From the NCBI RefSeq assembly GCF_938041645.1, contig NZ_CALIST010000027.1:1-33766 (forward strand): a stretch of 33,766 nucleotides of DNA, read 5' to 3'. Within the stretch, counting starts at the first letter, position 1; every line of letters begins with the position of its first letter. The stretch comes from an uncultured Campylobacter sp. (lineage in GTDB: Bacteria; Campylobacterota; Campylobacteria; Campylobacterales; Campylobacteraceae). The notes under the pieces were generated by a model. The model was not told where the DNA came from and ran no database searches. It saw nothing but the letters and a program-made list of their open reading frames with translations. Below are positions 25,675 to 32,844 of the stretch, in pieces. The translations under genes were made by a program, and so were the position numbers.

Positions 25675-26874
25675 ATGTATCTTTTCACAAGCGAGGTAGT
25701 AAGCCCCGGACATCCCGATAAATGCGCCGATATCATCGCAGACAGCATCGTGGATGAAATTTTAAAACAAGACCCCAACGGGCGCGTAGCAGCGGAGGTT
25801 TTCATCGCGGGCAAACACGTAGTAATCGGCGGCGAAGTAAACGCCAAGATCGATTTTACCCACGACGATTACCGCCACATCGTAAAGGGCGCGCTTAGCG
25901 AGATCGGCTACAACGACAACCCTCATTTCACACGCGCGCAGTGCCTGCATCCGCAGGATCTGCAAGTGGACGTATTTTTAAACCAGCAAAGCCCCGACAT
26001 CAACCAAGGCGTCGATCAAGAGGGCGGCGAGATCGGCGCGGGAGATCAGGGTATAATGTTCGGCTTCGCAAGCTGCGAAACGAAAAATTTTATGCCGGCT
26101 GCGATTACCTACGCAAGGCTTCTTTGCGATCACGTCTATGCTTACGCAAAATCCCATCCTAACGAGCTTGGCGTAGATATTAAGACGCAGGTTACGGTCG
26201 ATTACGGCACGAAGAGCAATTTTGAGGAGTGCAAACCGCAAAGCATCCATACGATCGTGGTTTCAGCGCCATGCGTCGAGAGTATGAGCATCGAGCGCGT
26301 CCGAGATCTGATCGGAAATTTGATCGATTCGGCGGGGCTTCCGAAAGAGCTTTACGACAAAAACAAAACGATCATCTACATCAATCCGACCGGCCGCTAC
26401 GTAAATCACAGCTCGCTTCACGACAGCGGCCTAACGGGGCGCAAACTGATCGTAGATAGCTACGGCGGCTACAGCCCGATCGGCGGCGGCGCTCAAAGCA
26501 GCAAAGACTACACTAAGGTCGATCGCAGCGGGCTTTACGCGGCGCGCTACATCGCCAAAAACATCGTCGCGGCGGGGCTTGCGAAAAAATGCATCGTCCA
26601 GCTCAGCTACGCAATCGGCGTGGCTAAACCGGTAAGCGTCAGCGTCGATTGTATGGGGACGAATTTAGGCGCGGCGGGCGACGATGAGCTATCCGCTTTC
26701 GTGCTTGAAAAATTCCCGCTCACTCCGCGCTGGATCATCGATAAATTCGGCCTTGATCGCCCCGGCAAAGGAAGCTTTCTCTACGCCGATGTCGCAGCGC
26801 GCGGACAGGTCGGAAATGACGAATACCCGTGGGAACAGCTCGATAGCGTGGAGCTTTTTAGGGCTTTGAAATAA
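25675..26874 (+). CDS. metK: S-adenosylmethionine synthetase
   Basis: MetK makes S-adenosylmethionine from ATP and methionine. It shows FTSEVVSPGHPDKCADIIAD (4-23; His13 and Asp15 at the phosphate and metal sites), GAGDQGIMFGFA, FINPTGRY in the form YINPTGRYV, and the loop GGGAQSSKDYTKVDRSGLYAARY. Most bacteria have GGGAFSGKDPTKVDRS at that loop; the AQSSKDY form is, I believe, normal in epsilonproteobacteria. It also has AIGVAKPVS. The 399 residues are typical. AGGAG lies 6 bases before the ATG. It is divergent from sstT, as in C. jejuni. No S-adenosylmethionine riboswitch is evident in the short leader. Confidence 0.97.
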   Translation: MYLFTSEVVSPGHPDKCADIIADSIVDEILKQDPNGRVAAEVFIAGKHVVIGGEVNAKIDFTHDDYRHIVKGALSEIGYNDNPHFTRAQCLHPQDLQVDVFLNQQSPDINQGVDQEGGEIGAGDQGIMFGFASCETKNFMPAAITYARLLCDHVYAYAKSHPNELGVDIKTQVTVDYGTKSNFEECKPQSIHTIVVSAPCVESMSIERVRDLIGNLIDSAGLPKELYDKNKTIIYINPTGRYVNHSSLHDSGLTGRKLIVDSYGGYSPIGGGAQSSKDYTKVDRSGLYAARYIAKNIVAAGLAKKCIVQLSYAIGVAKPVSVSVDCMGTNLGAAGDDELSAFVLEKFPLTPRWIIDKFGLDRPGKGSFLYADVAARGQVGNDEYPWEQLDSVELFRALK

Positions 26875-27815
26875 ATTTTATTCTACGGCGCCTACATTTT
26901 GCGGCTAATTTTATAAAGTTTAGCCACAATTTAACCACGTAAATTTTAATCCGTAGAATTTAAGCGTATCGCTAGCAAAACCTCCAATAGCGGCGAGTGC
27001 AAGCCGTATTTGCGAACGGATCAAATTTACGCGCATTCGCCGGTAAAACCGCATTTAAAATTCCGCCGCCAAATTTAAAGCATTATTCAAAGCCGATAAG
27101 CATCGATTATTAAAAGCTGCTGAACACCGAAGCTATGATTAAATTTAACGTAAATTTAGCGCCGAGACCGCATTATGCGAAGCTCTGCACTGCGCCGATA
27201 CCTGCGCCGCAAAATCGTAAAATTTAAAATATCGTAAAGTGTAAAGCAAGGAAAGACTGGGCGTGTCCGCAAGGACGCTTTGCAATAGCATAAAGCAGGC
27301 TTTAAAACTCGCGGTTATCCGCTCGTAGCAACAAAATACCGCCCATTCTTTGTAAGAGCGTAAAGGTGCGCTTAAAACTTTACGAATTTTATATTACTGG
27401 CGAAACTGCTAATTAAAAGAAAGGTACAAAATATTTTATAAAACGCTGTTTGCGGCGCCGTGGCACTTCTTTTGACGCCTTGCAAAAGAATAGAAGACGG
27501 GCTTTCAAACCGCAAAGATGCAATAAATTTAGAGGTATTTTGCAAATTTATCGGTAGCTTCGCAAGATTTGCGCGGCAGAATTTTAAAAATTTAAAAATT
27601 TGACCCCGAAAACCGAGCAGCCCATCTTGCAAAGCAAAATTTTGCCCGCGTGAGCTTGCGATCCGCTACTTTACTCGATTTTGCGAGAGCTTGCGATTTT
27701 GCACGATCCCGCCCGATTCCTACGCGAGTTCGCGACCCCGCAATTCTACGCGATCCTTGCGCGATTCCGCGCCGAGTTTCATCAGTCGGCGCGATAGATC
27801 GCGTAAATTTAAAGA
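26875..27815. other. 941-bp gene-free spacer between metK and the TRAP binding protein
   Basis: No frame on either strand looks like a gene; the longest, 86 codons near 27372-27632 minus, is rich in KF/KFLKF words and matches nothing I know. AAATTT words are frequent but less regular than in the arrays. A GTCC-GCAA-GGAC hairpin with a GNRA-type loop lies near 27265-27280. The last 150 bases (about 27650-27800) repeat short GCGATT/GCGAGT words every 10-14 bases. No tRNA found. Confidence 0.5.
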
Positions 27816-29000
27816 TTATTTGGTTTGATTGGTTTCGGTTTTCGGCGCGGCGGCGCTTGAGTTTATATCGCCTCCGGGCGCGCTGATCGGCTGCGGCACC
27901 GAAATTTCTTTAACCGAAGCAGTGAAATTCTGCTCGGCTTCAACATCGCCAGTTTTTTCGATATATGTAAAATCACCCATCTTCGTCCACGTTCTAGCTT
28001 TAGCTAAAAACGCCTTTTGGCTCTCCCAAATCTCTTTGAAATCGGGATTTTTCTCGCTTTCTTCGGCTAAAATTTCATCCGTCGCCTTGCGAAGCGCACG
28101 CATAATTTCAGGCGAAAAAGAGCGAATCTGAACGTTCGGATATTTCTTTTTGATCTCGTCCCAAATTATTACATTTTTATAAAACGTCTCGTTTTCTGCG
28201 TATTCGCGCGCCTTTGCGATAGAGGCTTCCAGGATATTTTGCAAATCCTTAGGAAGCTTCTGCCAAGTTTGTAGATTTATCACTATCTGCTGCTCGCTAG
28301 CGGGTTCTTGCCATCCCGTATAATAGTAATTTGCGACTTTGTGAAAGCCTAGAGGTATATCAAAGCTAGGACTTGCCCACTCAACCGCATCGATGGTACC
28401 CATCTCTAGCGCCATATATAGCTCACCTACCGGTATCGTAGCGACTGCGACGCCAAGGCGGCTCATAACCTCCCCGCCAAAGCTTGGAATTCTAAATTTA
28501 AGCCCTTTTAAATCGTCTAGCGTATTAATCTCTTTTTTAAACCAACCACCCATCTGCATACCGCTATTTAGGATATTAAAGACCTTTAGATTGCTTTTAG
28601 CATAGAATTTATCCGCTAGCTCCTTGCCTCCGCCGAAGTAATACCAAGCGTGTTGCTCATCTTTCGTCATACCAAAAGGCACCGTCGTAAACAGCATATT
28701 TGCGCTATTTTTACCTTTATAATAGTAGCTCGCAGTATAGCCTAAATCGTATTGTCCGTTTTTGACCATATCATATATCGCAAAAGGCGCTTTATGTTTG
28801 CTAGGCGCGTCGATGCTGATTTTCAGCCTGCCATCAGACATACTATCTGCAAGATCTGCCATACGCTTGGCGACATCGCCTACGATAGGCATACTAAGCT
28901 CGTAAGTCTGAGCTAGCTTAAGGCGATAAATTTTCTTATCCGCGCCCCACAGCGACGTGGCTATAATCAAACTTAATCCGACAAGAATCGATTTTTTCAT
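27816..29000 (-). CDS. TRAP transporter solute-binding protein (DctP family), orphan
   Basis: This periplasmic binding protein has a cleavable signal (MKKSILVGLSLIIATSLWGA, cut after residue 20). DctP-family marks are PIVGDVAKRMADL, DGRLKISI, LKGLKFRIPSFGGEVMSRLG with carboxylate-binding Arg170, and IPVGELYMALEMGTIDAVEWA. The Glu-Trp pair (207-208) and overall pattern resemble binders of alpha-keto acids or lactate (TakP type), so an organic acid ligand is likely. After about residue 350 comes a tail of about 42 residues rich in Ser, Ala, Pro, Asn and Thr, ending KTETNQTK, which is not part of the fold. No DctQ or DctM membrane subunit lies beside it. GGGAG is 6 bases before the ATG. Confidence 0.9.
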   Translation of the reverse strand: MKKSILVGLSLIIATSLWGADKKIYRLKLAQTYELSMPIVGDVAKRMADLADSMSDGRLKISIDAPSKHKAPFAIYDMVKNGQYDLGYTASYYYKGKNSANMLFTTVPFGMTKDEQHAWYYFGGGKELADKFYAKSNLKVFNILNSGMQMGGWFKKEINTLDDLKGLKFRIPSFGGEVMSRLGVAVATIPVGELYMALEMGTIDAVEWASPSFDIPLGFHKVANYYYTGWQEPASEQQIVINLQTWQKLPKDLQNILEASIAKAREYAENETFYKNVIIWDEIKKKYPNVQIRSFSPEIMRALRKATDEILAEESEKNPDFKEIWESQKAFLAKARTWTKMGDFTYIEKTGDVEAEQNFTASVKEISVPQPISAPGGDINSSAAAPKTETNQTK

Positions 29001-29028
29001 ATACTACTCCCAAAATGAAATGGTGCGA

Positions 29029-29042
29029 ATTTTATATAAAAT
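29029..29042. promoter_or_regulatory. Palindromic shared -10 region between the TRAP protein and mqo
   Basis: ATTTTATATAAAAT is a perfect 14-base palindrome in the 121-base divergent spacer. It offers TATAAAAT, a good -10 box, on both strands, about 30 bases before the minus-strand gene and about 80 before mqo. A further TATAAC at about 29052 could serve mqo instead. Confidence 0.4.
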
Positions 29043-29121
29043 CATCTAAATTCACGCTTTTATAACTAGCTTTTAAGCGAAATTTTCGCACAATTGTAGC
29101 CAAATTCGATAAGGAAAGGGC

Positions 29122-30468
29122 ATGCAAGAAAAACATTACGAAGTAATCATCATAGGCGGCGGTATCACGGGCAGCGCACTAGCATACGTGCTGGCAGAAT
29201 TTAGCGAGATCAAAAATATCGCTCTACTTGAAAAATACGAAGGGCTTGCGACGCTAAATTCTAAAGCCAGTGCAAATTCCCAGACGATTCATTGCGGCGA
29301 CATCGAGACCAACTACGATTTGCAAAAAGCAACCGAAGTCAAGCGCAAGGCGGATATGATCGTGAAGTATTGCCAAAAGCACGGATATGAGAATAAATTT
29401 TTATTTCAGGGGCAGAAAATGGCTCTTGGCGTGGGCGAAAGTGAGGTAGAGCTAATTAAAGAGCGCTTTGAGAAATTTAAAGAGCTTTATCCGTATCTGC
29501 AGCTTTTTGACAAGGAAGAGCTCAAAAAAATCGAGCCCAAGCTAGTTTTTGACGGACGCGGCGAGGAGCGAGCGGAGGATATCGTAGCAATGGGCGTGCA
29601 ATCGGGAGTTTACACGACGATCGATTACGGCGCGATGGCGAATTCCTTCGTGCAAAACGCTAAAAACGTGGAGGGTAAAACCTGCGATCTGCACCTAAAT
29701 ACCGAAGTGCAAAACATCACTAAAGTAGGCGATAAGTTCTATATCCGCACCGCAAATAGACTCTCGCTAAGTGCTGATTTCGTAGTCGTAGATGCGGGCG
29801 CACATTCGCTGTGGCTCGCGCACAAAATGGGGCTTGGGCAGGATCTTAGCACGATTTGCATCGCGGGCAGCTTCTATCTAACCAAGCAAAAGCTTCTAAA
29901 TGGCAAGGTTTACATGATGCAAAACCCAAAGCTTCCATTTGCCGCGCTTCACGGCGATCCGGATTTACTCGCAGGCGGCTGCACGAGATTCGGCCCTACC
30001 GCACTTACGCTACCAAAGCTTGAGCGCTACAAGGGCTGTCGTTCGGTGCCGGAATTTTTTCAGTCATTAAATTTTGACATGGACGTAGCCAAGGTCATTT
30101 GGCAAAATTTTGGCGATAGCGAGGTAAGGGACTTCTTAATCCGCAATATAGGCTTTGAGATACCGATTTTAGGTAAAAAGCTTTTCGTCAAAAATGCGCG
30201 CAAGATCATACCTAGCATCCGCGAGGAGGATATTTACTATGCCAAGGGCTTTGGCGGCGTGCGCCCGCAAGTAATTTCACACTCGCAAAAAAAGCTGATT
30301 TTAGGCGAAGCTAGAATAGGCGAAAATCCGGGGATTATCTTTAATATGACCCCAAGCCCCGGCGCTACGAGCTGCTTAGGCAACGCACTTCGCGACGCAA
30401 AAAGTGCCTGCGAATATTTGGGAGTGAGCTTTGATGATACAAAATTTGACGCGGAAATGATGCGATAA
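29122..30468 (+). CDS. mqo: Malate:quinone oxidoreductase
   Basis: This membrane-associated FAD enzyme oxidises malate to oxaloacetate and passes electrons to quinone, serving both the citric acid cycle and the respiratory chain. The FAD fold is VIIIGGGITGSALAYVLAEF (4-23). ASANSQTIHCGD, near residues 50-61, matches the Mqo substrate-side segment (NSQTxHxGDIETNY). FGPTALTLPK and the C-terminal MTPSPGATSCLGNAL are further family marks. The 448 residues agree with epsilonproteobacterial Mqo. AAGGA plus AGGG lies just upstream of the ATG. It is divergent from the TRAP binding protein. No other citric acid cycle gene is adjacent. Confidence 0.93.
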   Translation: MQEKHYEVIIIGGGITGSALAYVLAEFSEIKNIALLEKYEGLATLNSKASANSQTIHCGDIETNYDLQKATEVKRKADMIVKYCQKHGYENKFLFQGQKMALGVGESEVELIKERFEKFKELYPYLQLFDKEELKKIEPKLVFDGRGEERAEDIVAMGVQSGVYTTIDYGAMANSFVQNAKNVEGKTCDLHLNTEVQNITKVGDKFYIRTANRLSLSADFVVVDAGAHSLWLAHKMGLGQDLSTICIAGSFYLTKQKLLNGKVYMMQNPKLPFAALHGDPDLLAGGCTRFGPTALTLPKLERYKGCRSVPEFFQSLNFDMDVAKVIWQNFGDSEVRDFLIRNIGFEIPILGKKLFVKNARKIIPSIREEDIYYAKGFGGVRPQVISHSQKKLILGEARIGENPGIIFNMTPSPGATSCLGNALRDAKSACEYLGVSFDDTKFDAEMMR

Positions 30469-30472
30469 AGAG

Positions 30473-30713
30473 GAATTTTTAAAATTTCGCTCGGGCAAGA
30501 ATTTTAAAATTTTACTTCGGCGAGGATTTTAGAATTTTGCTTGCGCTTCATATATATAGAGAGTTTTAAAATTTCATTCAAACGCGAATTTTTAGAATTT
30601 AATCTGCACCGCAAGCTATGAAATTTTAAAATTTCGCCGTGCCGTAGAATTCTAAAATTCTCTCGAGCCATAAAATTTTAAAATTCCTTTGCCTAGCGAA
30701 TTTTAAAATTTAG
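30473..30713. repeat. Array of nine palindromic AAATTT-cored repeats, period about 26 bp
   Basis: Nine copies of a near-palindrome, consensus GAATTTTAAAATTTC, start at 30473, 30499, 30525, 30561, 30586, 30620, 30647, 30672 and 30698. Steps are 25-27 bases, with two of 34-36. Spacers of 11-20 bases are GC-richer and all different. The array fills the 312-base gap between mqo and pyk, so it must be transcribed with mqo or contain the pyk promoter. Spacers are too short and repeats too AT-rich for CRISPR. Confidence 0.75.
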
Positions 30714-30780
30714 AAATTTCAAAATTTTGCGCAAAATTTCGCCTAATGCGGCGATAAATTTTAAATTTAAAGGAGAAAAG

Positions 30781-32250
30781 ATGCTTAAAAAAACCAAAAT
30801 CCTAGCGACCATCGGGCCCGCGAGTGACAGCGAGGAGATGATGAGCGCGATGGTAAAGGCGGGCTGCAATGCCTTTAGGATGAACTTCAGCCACGGCACG
30901 CACGAGTATCACGAGGCAAATTTAAACAAAATCCGCGCCGTAGAAAAGAGCCTGGGCGTGCGTATAGGCGTCTTTCAGGACATCAGCGGTCCAAAGATCC
31001 GCGTCGGCAAACTCGAGGAAAATTTTAAACTAAAAACGGGCGATAAAATCACCTTCCTTCCTCGCGAAATCATCGGTAAAAAGATCGCGGAAGGCGAATA
31101 CGAGCTGTGTATCAACCACCCTGAAATTTTGCCGTTAATGAAGGTGGGCGAGTTCATCTATCTCTACGACGGCTCGATCCGCGCCAAGGTAGTCGCAGTA
31201 AGCGAGCAAGGCGTGCAAGCAGTGCTCGAAAACGACGGCTTTTTGAGCTCAAATAAGGGGGTGAACTTCCCAAACACCCGCCTAAATATCGACGTCATCA
31301 CGCAAAAAGACCTCGCAGATCTGCGCTGGGGCGCAGCGCACGGCGTAAATTTCGTAGGCATCTCCTTCGTGCAGTCGCAAAACGACATCCTGCGCGTGCG
31401 CGAAATTTTAAACTCGCTGGGCTCAAAAGCTAAAATTTACGCCAAGATCGAGAAATTCGACGCTGTAGAAAACATCGAGCAGATCATCGAGGCAAGCGAC
31501 GGCATAATGGTCGCGCGCGGAGATCTGGGCATCGAGATGCCGTTTTATGAGATCCCGCGCATCCAAAAGCGCATCATCGCGTTAGCCAACGCCCGCTCAA
31601 AGCCCGTCATCACCGCCACGCAGATGATGCTTAGCATGACCGAGCACGAGCGCGCCACCAGAGCCGAAATCAGCGACGTCGCAAACGCCGTGCTCGACGG
31701 CACCGACGCCGTGATGCTAAGCGAGGAAAGCGCCATCGGCAAAAACCCCGCAGCCGTGGTCGCCGCGATGAGCGAGACGATCCGCGAGACCGAAAAGATC
31801 TATCCTTACGATAAATTTAACGATTACGATTTCTACGACGAGACCGATATGATCACTTCGAGCACCGCAGCGCTTGCCGCAAGACTGGGCGTGGGCGCGA
31901 TACTTTCGATCACGGGCTCTGGGCGCTCGGCGATCAAACTCGCACGCAACCGCGCTAAAATCGACATCATCGCAATCGCGCACGACGAGCAGACCGCGCA
32001 CGCGCTAAGTCTCGTGTGGGGCGTAAATCCCGCGATGGTCAGGGAAAAAACGAGTATCAACTCGCTGCTCGCACGTATCATAAGCGAGGCTCTGCAGCGC
32101 GGGCTTATCGAAGAAGGCGGCACCTACGTGATGACGGCAGGCTTTCAAAGCGGCCATCCCGGCAGCACCGACTACATCCGTATCATCAAAAAAGATCAGA
32201 TCGATTTCTACCGCGACGCGGCGAAAACGGGCTTTGAAATTAAAATTTAA
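30781..32250 (+). CDS. pyk: Pyruvate kinase
   Basis: Pyk converts phosphoenolpyruvate and ADP to pyruvate and ATP. It shows KTKILATIGPASDS (4-17), AFRMNFSHGTHEYH, DISGPKIRVG, GVNFVGISFVQSQND, AKIEKFDAVENIEQI, and the metal-binding VARGDLGIEMP. TATQMMLSM takes the place of the usual TQMLESM. A full C-terminal domain ends TAGFQSGHPGSTDYIRII. I chose ATG 30781 because AAAGGAG lies 5 bases upstream; a TTG 54 bases earlier would add 18 residues unlike the family, without a ribosome-binding site. The product is 489 residues. It is preceded by the palindromic array. Confidence 0.95.
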   Translation: MLKKTKILATIGPASDSEEMMSAMVKAGCNAFRMNFSHGTHEYHEANLNKIRAVEKSLGVRIGVFQDISGPKIRVGKLEENFKLKTGDKITFLPREIIGKKIAEGEYELCINHPEILPLMKVGEFIYLYDGSIRAKVVAVSEQGVQAVLENDGFLSSNKGVNFPNTRLNIDVITQKDLADLRWGAAHGVNFVGISFVQSQNDILRVREILNSLGSKAKIYAKIEKFDAVENIEQIIEASDGIMVARGDLGIEMPFYEIPRIQKRIIALANARSKPVITATQMMLSMTEHERATRAEISDVANAVLDGTDAVMLSEESAIGKNPAAVVAAMSETIRETEKIYPYDKFNDYDFYDETDMITSSTAALAARLGVGAILSITGSGRSAIKLARNRAKIDIIAIAHDEQTAHALSLVWGVNPAMVREKTSINSLLARIISEALQRGLIEEGGTYVMTAGFQSGHPGSTDYIRIIKKDQIDFYRDAAKTGFEIKI

Positions 32251-32284
32251 AGCGTAGCCAAAGGTCATAAAGTCAGAGGCTGCA

Positions 32285-32378
32285 GCTAAATTTAATTTCG
32301 CTACGAGATTACGAGCAGCAACGTCGCGTTTATGTCGTGATAGAATTTGCTAAATTTAATTCCATTGCGAGATGACGG
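32285..32378 (+). repeat. Direct repeat of about 30 bp, two copies 64 bp apart
   Basis: Copy one is 32285-32314 and copy two is 32349-32378; both begin GCTAAATTTAATT and share CGAGAT and ACG further on, about 24 of 30 positions. They lie at the junction between the pyk 3' end and the accessory DNA to the right. They may mark an old insertion or duplication, or be another AAATTT-type repeat. Confidence 0.45.
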
Positions 32379-32844
32379 TGCAGGATTTAGCCGCTAAAAC
32401 TTTGGTGGCGCTTCGGTGGCTTTATTTCGCGCAGATCAAGAACAAGCGTGTGAACAGTTACGCCATTGATTTTAGAGCAACAGCTAGTAGATAGATATGT
32501 TTTATACAAGGATACGAGCGATTGCAAGAGCGACTACGACAAATAGTTTTTATCGCTAGTTAACGATCAAAAGCGTGCAAAGTATAATCAGACGGTGTTT
32601 GTATGTGCATTCTCCGTGAACATTCAGGTGATTTAGACGCAAACTACGGTAATATAGAGTTCAAAAAGGTAGATAGCACTCTAGTCTCCATCAGTGGTAG
32701 GTGCGCTTTATCTACGATAGTGAGTTTGGGTTCAACGATAAGATCGAGATCGGCATGCAAGAATTACATGCTATAATGTTGATAGGAGCAATAGAACCCA
32801 AACACATGCAAGTACTTAGTACACAAAAAGGACAAAATAGATGA
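32372..32844 (+). pseudogene. Frameshifted remnant gene upstream of the right-edge ORF
   Basis: Protein-like stretches succeed each other in different frames with little gap. 32372-32491 includes QIKNKRVNSYAIDFRATAS. 32484-32628 includes DRYVLYKDTSDCKSDYDK, then an in-frame TAG at 32544, then KYNQTVFVCAFSVNIQ. 32618-32697 includes GDLDANYGNIEFKKVDSTLV. 32701-32841 includes VRFIYDSEFGFNDKIEIG and ends QKGQNR before a TGA. Joined, they give about 150 residues of ordinary composition, so one gene broken by about three frameshifts and a nonsense change is the best reading. The first 30 codons are doubtful, as they overlap the direct repeat. I do not recognise the family. The final TGA overlaps the next ATG. 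Confidence 0.6.

Noticed and set aside
27235..27380. Possible RNase P RNA (AAGGAAAGACTGGGC resembles GAGGAAAGTCCGGGC, and GTAAGAGCG is present further on)
   Set aside because: The other conserved boxes are absent, the order of the second element is wrong, and the length is too short. Likely coincidence.
27372..27632. 86-codon minus-strand frame
   Set aside because: Biased composition, no recognisable domain and no convincing ribosome-binding site; treated as spacer.
30473..30713. Possible CRISPR array
   Set aside because: Repeats are 14-16 bases, AT-only palindromes that vary, with spacers of 11-20 bases; no cas gene is in the window.
30727..30780. TTG start giving pyruvate kinase 18 extra residues
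   Set aside because: AAAGGAG sits 5 bases before ATG 30781, and the extra residues are translated spacer unlike any Pyk N-terminus.
32372..32844. Assignment of the broken gene to a specific toxin or DUF family
   Set aside because: Some residues (YDSEFGFND) recall secreted-effector domains, but the likeness is too weak to name without a profile search.
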